From Isoetes taiwanensis (lineage: Eukaryota > Streptophyta > Lycopodiopsida > Isoetales > Isoetaceae), in contig JAJEKV010000033.1 in NCBI GenBank assembly GCA_021234155.1, forward strand, positions 13,155,614 through 13,219,613: DNA of 64,000 nucleotides. Reading direction: 5' to 3'. Both the position numbers and the translations under genes were made by a program. Under the pieces are notes generated by a model, which saw nothing but the letters and a program-made list of their open reading frames with translations, was not told the origin of the DNA and ran no database searches. This document shows positions 45,960 through 58,095 of the stretch, one piece after another. Every line of letters begins with the position of its first letter. Within the stretch, counting starts at the first letter, position 1.

Positions 45960-48900
45960 GCTAGATTAGGGATATGTTCAAGGCTAGAATTAGTCTTTTT
46001 GTGCCAACATTTTTAGCGCGTTGTAGTGCTGGCATCAATGTCAATGCTTCCATGCTTCATTTTGGCAAGTTCCACTTGTGTTTGCATAAATAGCTGCATC
46101 CTTTGCATCTGCAAAATTGCAGCATTGAGTGGGAACGCTAAATTTTTCTTCCAGTATTTAACTGAACAGAAAGAAACAAAAACGATATTGCTCCTTGCAG
46201 CCAATACACTATATACTTATTTTACAAGGGGCTTAATAGAAGGATTCACAGTGGAACACTGCAGTATGTCCGTCAATTGGGTTGCAACTAGGTCTGACAT
46301 GTGCAAAGTTTCTGGACTGTAACAAATACACCTTGAAATTACAGTTAGCCACGACTTACTGTTAATCATAGTCAATACCAAATGAAGGCATTCTCTTTGT
46401 TGATATGTGTCAGAGGGCATGTCAAGTTCCTGACGAAGCATCAGAAAATTCTTCATCGTTGTGTTATAATTGTCAATTCAACATGCAACTCAAAATATCA
46501 AGAGGCAATAAATTTGTTGTTGCAATAGTTGGCAGTCCATGAGCAGTAGCCTGTGAAAGATGGCATAGTTGAGACCTCCACATGCAAAAGTCCAAGTCAT
46601 ATGGAATATTAATTTTAGACCGTTATGATTCTTTTTCCGAGTTTCTTCATCCAAGTTTTAGGTTTTGGTTTGGTGCCAGTTCAGTGTTCCGTAGGGTGGT
46701 AAAAGTTCGTTTTGATGGGAACCAGATTTGTTGCATTTAACAATGACTTCTATCAAGTCTATCTCCTGCTTTACTCAGTGGTAGGGTATGTTTTCTAGCA
46801 TGTCATTTTTTGAGCTCCAAAAATACATTTCTCTCGAATGTTATGCTCAAACGCCATAATTTCCTTTTATTATAATTGTTTTCCTCTGGCCTATGGGGAT
46901 CTTACTAATTTCAAATTACTAGTCGATCTGTAATCTTCTTAGTTTTTTGCTTGAGGGTTCGGTTGTCCTATAAGGTATACTTTAATTATTTGCTTTTCTT
47001 CGCTTGATTTTTCTTGTGTGAGAGATTATGCGGATGTTGCTCATGCTTGAGCTTGTTTGCAGTGTTGTCAAGTGCATTTAGTACGAAATGGGTATTATAC
47101 GTACTTAACGTAGTAATGCCATATGCATACCTCTCATTTAAAAAGTACTTTAAATATGTTTTTTAGAAGTATAAAATACTTATTAAATACGTAAAATACG
47201 TACTTTACGTATAGTAAGTTAAGTGCTTCCTGTAATTTTTTGAAACTATCATTTTTTGTATTACAGTTGAAATAGCTGCAATTACAATTAATAGGAAAGA
47301 ACTTCAAGCTTTAAATAATAAATCAGAATATATCACTCTAGAGAATTAAGTATTTCTCGAAGTTTTCAATTCAAAATATGTCTACTTAAAAGTTATTCCT
47401 CATATTCCAACTTTACTTCAAATATAAAATAAAGAATATAATAGAGTTTTACAACATCAAAGGTATCTTAAAAATAAATCTATGAATAATCACCCTTCAT
47501 CTTCATCATCAAACTCTATGTTTTATGATGATTTTCACACCTGCTTCTCTTCTGTGAGCTCATCATCATTCTCAACTTCTTTTTCTTCAATCACGTCAAG
47601 CTCATCTTCATTTGGTAAAATAGCAGTTAAGATTGATCATGTCACTCGTCTACTATGAGTAGACATTCGTCTTCGTTAAGGAGGTCGAAGATAGGGAGTT
47701 TTTGTGACATCTATTTCATTTGGATTTACCTACAAACAATCACACAATAAACAATATGCTAGAAGAAACAAATATGAAACCTAGAAAGAGAGGCGTCCTG
47801 AGCATTAGCAGCCTACCTTATTTGCAAAATGAAATAGTAGAATAGAATAGACTTTTATCGTCCACGGAGATCAATTGGTCTATGGGACCCAAACAAAAAG
47901 AGAGCAGCAAGCGTATTACTGTCAGGATTAAAAACCCACGCCCCGAAGGGTTTTCGAGAGAAAAACCTTAACAGTAATAACTGTGCTGGTACACTGTACA
48001 ATTGTATAAGACAATTCAATGTGCATGGCATGATAAATAAAACTAACACCTTACTTAAGTGCAAGAATCAAACTGATATAAACATCTTGCAGACCGAATC
48101 AAAGACAGGTTCTTCATTCTACTAGCATGCAACAAATCAGGACTCGCTGTTTGACTGATCATATGTGTTCTTTTCCAAACAAGCACACAGGGTTTTTGCA
48201 ATCTGAGGTGCAGGCTGTACTTTAAGAATAGAATAGAATAGACAGATAATCTACACACTGAAGTCTCAAGTATGGAAACGTTGCAACCTTCTTCATTTCC
48301 ACTATTTTTGCATATAAACAGCCTGTTTTACATCTTACATGCCGTTGAAGGTGTTTTTGCATCCTACATGTTTTACTGGTATCAGAGAGTTTCCAAAGGA
48401 GGCAAGATCTAATTGTTTCAAGTGGTAAGCATGGAAAGGCAAAAAAAGCAATAAAATCATAAACAGAGGGCATAGAGCCTTAGCAATATCCATAACAACG
48501 CGTCATCATATAGTAAACCATATCTTGAACACATGATGCATGCTTGGACAACAGAAAAGTACCTAGAGAGAGCCTATATGTCATACCTGAATGAGCACTC
48601 TTAGTTTCATTTCATATGATCTCTCCAACCTGAATAAGCAATAAAGGTCAGTGAGACACCCATATTATTATAGTCCATATTGACGTCAGAGATTACCCAT
48701 AAAATGCAATTCAACTGAGTGCCTTACATATATCAAATCCCAAGCACAAATAACATAGCAAATAAGGAGAAATTGATATCACTTGAAGGAGATAGATTCA
48801 TACATCCACGAGCTACAAGTTAGAAAGACTCTGCACGCAAAGTGTGGCAGCTTGGCAGATTTGCGTGTTGTATTTGATAATATCCCTGACTACAATAAAG

Positions 48901-50685
48901 GGAACCATTAATATTTAGCATGCGCGGCATTGTTTGCCATATTAAAATTCTTGACCTTCATCTTTGGTGCCAAAACGACAAAACCATGTCGACAACTTGG
49001 CAACACTTTGACTGATATCGACATGTATACGTCTATCATCAATCGGTAAATTGTCCATCTGCAAAGAACAGGGATTGAACACCATATTTCAAAAGGTACT
49101 CAATTACCAACAGATACTATCTGACCTTGAAATAAGCAGCTTTACACGCTTCTCAACTCTCAAGCTTTGCTTAAATGACATTTCTTATAGCCATAGCACG
49201 ATTGATACTTGAAAAGCTTGGGTTCTACAAATAAGCATATCGCATACCATAAAATGGACCGTCTAAAAGCGCATAGAATAGAAGCAATACTACCATTTGC
49301 AAGAAAATTATAGCCATAGTAAAAATGGCAGAGTAGAATTAAAAAAGAAGCTTTTCAAGTACTCATTCAAAATGATCAGACATCATATTCCATTAATTTA
49401 TACCATGCACATGTATAGGTAAGATACCTACCAACAAAACCATAGGAAAGGTTGTCTCCTATCTTCTACTCATCGATAATGTTAGCCCTGCAACATGCAT
49501 TGATAGTAAATTATAGCAAATTCCTCACGAAAAACAAAATGATAAGAGCCTTACGAGATCACTTTTGCAAAGCGAGAAAATATGATTTCGACGTCATCAT
49601 CCTGCATATGGAACCAATACTTCGGACAACAGAAATGCAGTCAATAGATGACTCTAAATTTCACAGGCACAGCCCCAATCAACTCTTCTATTGTTTTCTT
49701 TTTTCCTTTCACCTTCTTCAGAACTTTCTAGATTATCATGTAAGAGGACTTTAACATTGCAGTACCATACCTTACAAACCCTGCACATATTAGGATATGC
49801 AACAGTTAGCGGTATCATCTACAACTAAGTATCAACATACATGTTTCCAAACCTCCTGGATTGTTAGTCTTTCATTCAGTCTTGCATGACATTTATCGAT
49901 GATTAACAGGTCTGAAACATCACATGCCGACCTATCAGCATTTATTTCTGGGATCAATTTCACCATAACCAGCTGCACCAAGCCATATTTGCAGAGGCCA
50001 TATTTGCATAGTCCATATTTGAAGCTACAACCTTTTGACATCATCTGACTCTAAAACCCAGAATATAGATCGGATATAAGAGTCACCTAAAGCCATGTAT
50101 CCAAATTTGCATCCAGCATATCCGACTGCCATGTTATCGCCATGACCAAGGCTCTGTGGGTCAAAAATTCGGCAACAGTCATCAACGAACTTGATAAGGC
50201 AAAACGACACATCAAAGCCAAAATACCTCTTTTCAGCTATGGCATAAAACAAACCCATTTTAGGCTATGGCCATATTTGCAGTTCCGCATCTTTAGATCT
50301 ACCCGTAAACCATTAAACAGATAGCCCAGTGGCTCTGCCAGAATGTGAATATTTTGAGACCTGAATCTCCCGTTTTGCAAAGATATTAAACCCAAATATG
50401 AAATGATTCGTCCCTGAAGTTAAATTAACTCAAGCTTGTGGATAAAACCTAGCCCTAGATTTGAATCAAGAATAAAATACTGAAACAGAATGCTACGTGC
50501 ACATTAGGTGCACCCACCTTGTGGTGATCTTCGTCCACAAAATCGAGATGCAATTCCACTATGGCAAGGCTATTAGCTACATCTAATTTTTGATTTTATG
50601 TTTGTGCTTCTTTATGCCTTTAAGTGCTTGTATCTGCTGAGCGCTACTGGCTGGAAGAGGTTCATTGAATAGTGTGCAATATTTC
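45960..50685. other. AT-rich region, possible introns of an unresolved minus-strand gene
   Basis: No gene can be assembled. Some minus segments look exonic: 46217-46456 (MKNFLMLRQELDMPSDTYQQ), 49832-49990 (a piece ending RLTIQEVWKH, faintly like the end of a protein-kinase domain) and 50025-50258. An acidic minus segment at 47490-47625 recalls hAT transposase tails. Short ACGTA/TTACGT repeats occur at 47090-47225, and a four-fold CCATATTTGCA repeat at 49983-50020. Confidence 0.3.
47852..48227 (-). mobile_element. Small retroposon-like insertion with 14-bp duplication
   Basis: AGAATAGAATAGAC occurs at 47838-47851 and 48228-48241, flanking about 376 bp. In minus orientation the insert ends in AAAA before the second duplication, as for LINE/SINE-type integration. 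Because the duplicated sequence is itself a short repeat, chance is possible. No coding content. Confidence 0.45.
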
Positions 50686-50689
50686 TTAT

Positions 50690-53195
50690 GATAGGTTCCA
50701 AAAGGACAACAATTGCAACTGCTGCATTAAGAAAATCGGAAGCCATCCTTGGATATGGTCCGTGGTCTAGCTTCCAAAGGAGGTTGAGGTGTGATTCTCT
50801 CACCCCTTCTTGCAAGAAACAAAATAGCAGAGTCTCTCCTTGCAAGAAGGATGTTGTGAACATTGTTCGAGACTCAGGCTTCCAAATTTCTTATCCCTTG
50901 CACCTTATGGAGGTCACACAAGTATAAGTTTCCATATAAAAGCTCCTTGCAATTCTTGCATAAATATTTCTAAATAAAGGCCACCATTCAGGTGTAGGTT
51001 TTTCAACAATACAAGAAGGGGCATCCTGAATACCCTGTTTGCTTAAAGGCTTTCGAGAAGTTGAAGCCTATTTATGTAAAGAAAGTATCAGAAAGGGAAA
51101 CCTGCTGTTGCATATACCATATGAGGTTGGAGTATGCCAGAGTAGGCCTGAACGCTTTAAGGTCAGCGAAAACTGGATTTCATGGCAAAGAGTGCAAGTG
51201 TTGTTGTGAGGTTTGTGGACCTAGTGAGAGTGTTCAGCCAGCCAACATACATATGACTCAAGTAGCGAGCTCTGGAGGGCTGTGGTTTGCAACAAGAGCG
51301 AGGGTGAAGAATGGTATAAACATAATTGCTTGATGCAAAAATGTCAGAGCTGTGGCATAAAAAGTCTTCCTATATGTCCAAGAGAAAGAGATGATCATGA
51401 GTTCTTGCTTGAATGGAAAACGTTTGAAAAAATAATGCTCTCTTTATTGCATGCTGCAACATGCTGAGATGTGCTGGCATCCGCTGAATCCTGCTTTTCT
51501 GCTTTCAACTTGCACTAATCTTTTATTCTACATTGCAGACCTTGCTACAGATTCAAGTGGAGACAGAAGATGCTGGTGGAGTTGTAGACTGTGTTACCAA
51601 GGAAGTACCAGGTGGAAGCAGAAAGAAAAGATCCAATGCCATCAAGAAGGGAAACAAAAGTAAGAAAGCTAAGGTAGCTGGTGGGACACATTCTAAAACT
51701 GCAGCACAAGATGAACCTCAACTGGCAAGGGGAAAAAAAAGAAAGAACCAAAGCCAATTCTTAGATTGTCTTTCAAGAGAACAGCAGTAAAGGATTTCAT
51801 TTCCTATCTGTGTTCCACATTGAAGATATTTGTGCCACATAATTATAGGGCTGGATGGCAGGCCCTGCAATTCAGGAGTTCCCTGGACAATTCCTGTAAT
51901 TGATTTTGCAGAGAATTACGGCATAAAAATACAAAAAGAGGTTCAAAGCCAGCACTGGCACAATGACCAGATAACAATTCTCGTCCACATCACATATAGG
52001 ATAGACAAAAGCTCTGGGATCAGAAAGCTATTGAAGGAAACCCATTTTTACTTAAGTGATGACAAGATTCATGACACTCTTTTTATGCAGCACTATCTTA
52101 GAAAACACAATTTATGTCTGGTATCAAATGGAGTAGAATTATCCAGGCACATAGTTTGGTAAGATGGTTGTTCTAGCCAATTCAAATCTGCCTGGCCATT
52201 CTATTTCCTGCCAAGATATCACAATGAGGTAGGGAAGGAAATAGTGTGGAATTTCTTTGGGACAGCCCATGGTAAGGGAGAGCACGATGGACACAGTTCT
52301 TAAGGTAGCATTCACTAGAGAGCAATTCAAGTATGATGGAGTGAGATTTAGAGGTGCTGCTGATGCCTGTGAATTCGCAACTCGTTGGAATGAAGATATC
52401 AACAACGGGGACATCAAAAGGTATTATGCTTTCATCTGCTATATTCTACTGAGTAATACTGTCTATGAACTGCTGTAATGTGCTGAGTACTGATGTATTA
52501 TGTTGAGTAATGTTGTCTGTGAACTGCAATACTTGTTGTTGTCTCTTTGAGGTACTTCTAGTTAATTGGAAAGCATGATGTTGATAGGACAGACCGGATG
52601 GACTGTGTCAAGGTGGAAGGGACCAAGGAAATACACAACATCAGGACATAGATGGCCAAATCGACCACAAGGGTGGCTCATAGAGGTTTAAGTTGTTTCT
52701 ATGGTAACTGTTTGAATGGAAACTGGTTATGTTGTGTGAATAGGCACAAGTTGAAGAATTGGAAGTATGTGACACTGAAGCCTATGAAGTCTACTAGTTA
52801 AACACTTGATGACGAAATTGACGAGGCATTTTTTGAAGGTGATGGGGAATAGCTTAGTGGAAACATAGAGGAAGGTGACAACTTTGCATTTGTAGCCGAG
52901 GAGGGCAATCAAGAGAATGCACTATGTGGTGAAGTGTGTTAAGCCGAGGCATATTCTTGACAAAATTATACATGACAGTTGGGGTCAGATTTTTAATGTC
53001 GATGAACATGTGTTGGCTGGTTTATACTATGCTATCCAACCTGATGGTAGTTGGGAGCTACTTCAAAACAAAGATCTTACTTATCAATACAATCATCATG
53101 TCTCAGCAATCAAGTTTGAGATGAATCAAATTCTCGACACCAACAGGTTTTCCCTTGAGGAGATGATCCTTGACAACCTACCATATGAAGGTTGA
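50690..53195 (+). pseudogene. DDE-like transposase relic, copy 2
   Basis: Blocks in order: CKKQNSRVSPCKKDVV (about 50800), KPIYVKKVSERETCCCIYHM (about 51065), MQKCQSCGIKSLPICPRE (about 51335), a Lys-rich putative nuclear signal (SRKKRSNAIKKGNKSKK, about 51620), then the core VIDFAENYG (Asp at 51902), HFYLSDDKIHDTLFMQHYL (about 52047), W-stop-DGCSSQFK (TAA at 52160-52162, Asp at 52163) and NFFGTAHGKGEHDG (about 52251). Next a Cys region (LSCFYGNCLNGNWLCC, about 52690) and a C-terminal LDNLPYEG. GT-AG introns fit at 50922-50991/50997 and 52421-52551. Several stops. Same family as copy 1, less decayed. Confidence 0.7.
51446..51538 (+). other. Intron-like stretch with TGCTG motifs in transposase copy 2
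   Basis: Between two coding blocks, with repeated (A/G)TGCTG and TGCTGAGATG-type words and a clean acceptor (TTCTACATTGCAG, ending 51538). The donor is unclear. Similar TGCTG words fill the intron at 52421-52551. Confidence 0.5.
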
Positions 53196-53399
53196 AAATG
53201 GTTTGACCTAGTTGTTTCATCATTTCAGCATTTATCTTAAATTTTGAAGACCTTTATCTTAAATTATGATGTTGTATTAGAGACATTACTTGGAATCAAT
53301 ACTCAAGATTACAAAAAGTAAGTCATATATATTACAAAAGGTGTACAATGGTATTTTCAGGAGTCATTGGAGTTTTCAGAGTGGTTAGAGTCTTCAGGA

Positions 53400-54106
53400 G
53401 TGGCGCCCAGCAACTGCCTTTGTACCTCTTTTGGAGCATTGAGGACATAATAGGCCGAGACAATAATAGTTGTTGAGACAGTAATCCAGCACATCAAATG
53501 TCTCCTTCTGCAACCATGCATCAGTGATGTCTAGGTGTGAGATTGTTTCTTCAACTGTATTAATAGTATAATGCTGGACACACAAACTTTTGTAAAAAAT
53601 TGTCCTCTTCATGCCCCTTGAAAGGCATAACAGGAATGGTTGTGTGCGGAGGGTTTAGAAACCCTTTGTGTAGGCTATCATCTACCAAGAAAATCATACC
53701 ATGATATTCAAGAAAATCATCAAGTACAACCTTCAACTCCTTGAAAAAAAGTTGGTTGTTGTATTGGTTGGATGCTCGCATGTATAACACGCTCTTGACC
53801 ATATACCTTTAAAAATTTGGTCCGCAATTCTGGGAACAATGCATCCACCATATCCCTTGTATTCCGAAGTAGAGAAGCACTCCATATCACAATATCAAAC
53901 CTCTAAAGTGCCCACTCCACAAACTCATGGTACCTTGGTCTGCAAATGAGGTACTTATTTGCAGTTTCTTTTACAACATGGTTCGTATCAAGTGGAGGAA
54001 AGATTTTTTGGCTGCTTCTCCTCTGTTGTGTCTGTGCCAATACACCATTTATGTCCAGCACCATCAACTTCTGCCTGGGTTCCCATCCCTCAACATTTGC
54101 ACCCAC
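53400..54106 (-). pseudogene. FCP1/NIF-like phosphatase (HAD fold) relic
   Basis: Minus strand: KLMVLDINGVLAQTQQ corresponds to the HAD nucleophile motif, with the second Asp replaced by Asn as in many plant FCP1-homology proteins. Then CRPRYHEFVEWAL, a stop (about 53903), RFDIVIWSASLLRNTRDMVD, KELKVVLDDFLEY and FLVDDSLHKGFLNPPHT, the second HAD acidic motif plus the typical NP.HT. Frameshifts occur near 53765 and 53600. Family members dephosphorylate Ser/Thr of RNA polymerase II C-terminal domain or related targets. It lies tail to tail with transposase copy 2, so it may be a captured host gene. Confidence 0.75.
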
Positions 54107-54960
54107 TGTCGAGTTGTGCTGGACTGTACTGCCATGCTGTGCTGGACTGTGCTGCCGAGATGTGCTGGACTTTGCTGTGATCTGCTGGATTCTGCTTTAG
54201 CTTTGCTACCCGATGATGGAGAATGCTGAAAGCCATAGTCAGATACATCTATATTAGTATCTCCCTACACCCAATGTATTGACGTTTCCTGGCTATCAGT
54301 AACCCTTGCAGTGGCCTTCCGTGCTTCATCCTCCCTTACATCATTAATAACCTGCCTTGTTCTCCTGCAATAGCAAGGGTGGTGCTCCAATTACCAACTG
54401 AAATTTGTAGAGAATATACAAGGTGAAATACAACAGGAAAACAATCCTAAACCCTAAATCCTGGATGACACCTTCTGTATGTTAGAGGTTGTGCTGGCAC
54501 TCCATTAGTGGCATTGTCGTCTTCATCAGATTCACTAAGTATAACTATTGGCTGCCTTCTTTTTCTGCAGACAAGTTTTTACTCAAGCCTAAGTTGAATG
54601 AATTAACCAAACAAAATTTACACATTCATGGTGGAAGAAAATAGGGATCAAATATTTGGCTGATGGTTTAGGGTTGTCTTGAGCAATCAAAGTTTGCCTG
54701 CCGGAAATATATATGGCAAAATTACATTAGCCTTGTTTTTTTTCCAAATGCTACTTCTATAGGGACGTCTTCATCAAGATCAACTTCTGACTCACCCTCA
54801 CTCTCTTCTTCAACAACCTTCCTGGTCCTTGACCGTGTCAACCTGGAGACCTTGAAAATGACTTTAAGAACCTGCTTGTCGACATCTTCGCCATCGTTTT
54901 CCTTCTCTGCACCAATCGTGTTATAGGGGGCATTTGTAGAGGCAGCTGCAGAATTTGGAA
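54107..54960 (-). other. Spacer or introns with TGCTG repeats
   Basis: Between the phosphatase relic and the RING-like gene. 54113-54195 holds repeated TGTGCTGGACTGTGCTG-type words. An acidic segment near 54770-54830 (minus: EEESEGESEVDLDE) looks coding and may be an exon of either neighbour. Confidence 0.4.
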
Positions 54961-56698
54961 CTATAATATAATTGACAGCATCATCAGTACTACTTGAATC
55001 TCCCTTAGATTCTGCATGGGCTGTGTCTTCAGCACTGTGCTGTCAGGTGCTGCAATGTGCTGCAGACTGCTGATAGCTTGATGTCCAATGTCTACAGGAT
55101 CTTCTACTGTTACCAATTTAAATTGAGACCCTGAAAATAGGCATGTACCTTTTTTTCCATGTCTTGGCTGTGGAGTTTGAACCCTTGTAGACTTGTGCTT
55201 CGCTGATTCTGGAGTCCTTTTACTTCTTAGTGTATTAACTTGTTTCCTTTTCCTGCTATCAGGAGTTGTGACCACATGCTCATCAACATCAATTATCTCA
55301 TTCTCAGTTTTGTGAGATGCTCCAGCATATAACACTTCCTGCTTTACTGTTCCCCGCTTTCCCAATTCCTGCATTAACCCTGTAGGAATAGTCTCTGAAC
55401 ACTCGAGGCAATATATTTTTTCCATGAGCAAACTGAGGTAGCTCACATGATAATGATGTCCACATTTCATCTGCAGGCTGAGGGTGTAATCATCCTGGAA
55501 TGCAAGACCACATGTGGAGCATCTCTCTCCTCATCTCCAATTGGCAATCTGAATGGTATTGAAGTGATGCTGACCAGCTGATCATTTCTCTTGGTCATTT
55601 CCCTCAGCCTGGTGACATTCTGTAAGTGTTGTTGGGCTTTTGCAAGGAGGGACTCGTTAGTGGCAACCTCAGCAGTTAGAGTAGCCACCTGTTGTACCAT
55701 GGTTTCATCTATTGGCCAACCCCCCATTTCAAGGAGGGACTTCAACATATACTCTGTCATATCTTTCTTCCTCTCCAAATTCTGAATCTCAGCAGAGGCA
55801 CCTGCATTAGAATCTGAGAGTGCTTGAAGACGTGCAATATTATCCTTTATGTTCTGCAACTTCTGCTGTGCAGCCGAAAAGAAGGTACCCTTTGCCTGAG
55901 ATTGTACAAATAGTTCTTTCTTGGACACTAGATCACTCTATTGCATTTTTAAGGCATCCTGCACACCTTGGATCATGCTCTCTAGGCGGGCAATGTTTTT
56001 CCCATAAGCTGAGAACGTTGCTGGGCTCATTGCAATACTCCTGAAGAATATCTAATTTTACAACAGTGCATGCTGAGGCTGGCCTTTCTGCTATACTTTC
56101 AGGTGTCTGCTGAGATTTGCTGGGCTCTACTATGCTCATAGTGCCGCTGGTGCTGGGTTCACATTTAACCTTGCTCGAATAGGCCCTACTTTTTGCTGCC
56201 ACTACTGCCCAGTTAACCTTGAAATTTTCTGGATCCTGCTTGGCCCTCTAGCAGTTGTTGAATGCAAATAAAAACGAAACCGTTTTCTTTACTTCTCTAT
56301 TCTTCAACCCTTCTCGGTATATATTGCTCAGCAATTCAATTAAAGCATCTTCATGCTCTGGCCTTATCTTGTCAATTCAAGTTTTGTTGGGAATGACACC
56401 ATTGGTATCCCAAACCTCATTATGCTCTGCAGCAGAAATGACATCCGTTCAAAATTAAGAGGGATGTACACCATCATTTGGTAGACCCGCATAAGCATGA
56501 AAGTCCTCCTCTGTTAGGCAATCAGCCAAATCCGGTCTCAGAGGCACGTTCCTTCTGGGCTGGAAGAAAGCAAGAAAAACAAATTAATAGGGCACCCTAA
56601 GCCCATATTAAAATTGGCAATGCATTTTGCTTACCCTGCGCATGGCATCCGTTAGTATTACTGGCTGAGCCGACAGATTAACAACATTCTTCACCATA
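54961..56698 (-). pseudogene. Coiled-coil protein with RING-like zinc finger
   Basis: Minus strand: first exon from ATG at 56698 (MVKNVVNLSAQPVILTDAMR) to a GTAAGC donor near 56638; acceptor TTCCAG near 56560; then PRRNVPLRPDLADCLTEEDF. After several breaks come EDALIELLSNIYREGLKN, MAAKSRAYSSKVKCEPSTSG (56202) and a coiled coil (55467-55928: AAQQKLQNIKDNIARLQALS). A one-base shift at a GAGAGAGA run (about 55530) then leads into CSTCGLAFQDDYTLSLQ and CGHHYHVSYLSLL, ending YCLEC, a C-x2-C...C-x-H-x2-H...C-x2-C RING-like finger. The tail is basic and Ser/Thr rich (DSRKRKQVN). Possibly a ubiquitin- or SUMO-ligase-like nuclear protein; exact family unknown. Confidence 0.55.
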
Positions 56699-56759
56699 GT
56701 GCTAAAGTAGAATGTGGAAATTCTCGAGCTTTCTCCGCGGGCTTTTTTGGCCGGAGTAG

Positions 56760-57200
56760 CGAAAGTTGGGGAACATACAGTTGCAATTTACAAATTTAAA
56801 ACTTCGTTTTCCTTTGGGTCACATTCATTACGGTGGGCGGTAAACAGGTTATGATTAGAAAGGGTATGGTCTATATGAAGTGACGGGCGTCAAATAGGTT
56901 AGACTATAATTGGTGAAGGGTGGAAAATAAAAGTCTGAAGGGTGCTGGTGCTAGGTGCTGGCCCGCATTTATTTGTAACCCACCATCATACTTTTGCCCT
57001 TGAGCAGGTGCAGAAAGCCTTCTTGGCATGAGCCCTTGGGGTAAAGTCCACAGTTCCATACCAGATCCTACTCCAAGAGACATGTTTTCTACCACTTCAA
57101 CGGGTTGTATTGGAACGCCATATTATTTACTTCTAGAAGGTGGTCGCTATGGATGATACACGTTTGCCCAACCTTGCTTTGGGTATAACAATGGGTCCCC
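56760..57200. other. No recognisable gene
   Basis: Likely promoter side of the minus-strand RING-like gene; contains GTGCTGGTGCTAGGTGCTGG at about 56941, the last TGCTG cluster. Confidence 0.4.
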
Positions 57201-57234
57201 AACGCCTCAAAGCCTGCTGGAAGAACAAGCAAGC

Positions 57235-58095
57235 TCAGTGGTTCTCACGTTGGATGTACATATAAACAGATGCCTGCAGGTACAAACAAAGAAGGATCAC
57301 AATGCACTAAAGTTGTACCTAGATGCTAGTTTCTTTCGCAAGCTCTGGGATGCAGATGCTCTGACACAGTTAAGATGGCACACCATCAGCAGCATCCTAT
57401 GCTCACGAGAGGCCTACATGAGTACTTGTGCACCCATTTGCCCATGAAGAAGCACAGACTTATAGCTTCCATTCGCATAGGTGTACATCGTCTCCGCATT
57501 GAAATAGGGCATTGGACTTGGGAAGCACGGGAGGATAGGCTTTGTCAGTGTTGCCACCAGGGCGCCATTGAAGATGAATGTCATACCCTCCAAATTTGCC
57601 CAGCGGATGCTTGCAGGCATGAACAAAGAAAGATCACAATGCACTGACGCTGTACCTAGATGCTAGTTTCCTTCGCAAGCTCTGGGATGCAGATGCTCTG
57701 ACACATGTTAAGATGGAACACTATCAGTAACAAGTCAATTCTATGCTCACGAGAGGCCCACATCATTACTTGTGCACCCATTTGCCCATGAAGAAGCACA
57801 GACTTATAGCTTCCATTCGCATGGGTGCACATCGTCTCTGCATTGAGACAGGGCGTTGGACTCGGGAGCCACAGGAGGATAGGCTTTGTCAGTGTTGCCA
57901 CTAGGGCGCCATTGAAGATGAATGTCATGCCCTCCAAATCTGCCGAGCGTTTGCCCATATCCGAGCGCGGTATGTTCGATTAGTTGTGTCTGACCAGCCG
58001 TTGCATGAATTGTTGAATACGGCGTCTGTGGCCTTGTTGGGATTATACCTCCAAGAGGTTATGGAGACACGGACTCAGTTGTGTCCTCTGGACTT
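57235..58095 (+). pseudogene. LINE ORF2 C-terminal remnant, partly duplicated in tandem
   Basis: Translation gives RIGVHRLRIEIGHWTWEARE followed by RLCQCC, IEDECHTLQICP, the Cys/His tail typical of plant LINE ORF2 proteins, then after the second copy AFAHIRARYVRLVV and LLNTASVALLGLYLQEVME. About 345 bp (57273-57620) are repeated at 57618-57958 with a few changes, including the ACAATGCACT..CTGTACCTAGATGCTAG start. Stops and shifts are present in both copies. Confidence 0.75.

Noticed and set aside
47490-47625. hAT transposase C-terminus
   Set aside because: Only an acidic stretch is visible; no hAT dimerisation or DDE motifs nearby.
48377-48392. Copia primer binding site (TGGTATCAGAG)
   Set aside because: No LTR end precedes it and no copia coding sequence follows; likely chance.
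49832-49990. Protein kinase exon
   Set aside because: Only a short RLTIQEVWKH-like ending; no HRD or DFG motif found on that strand.
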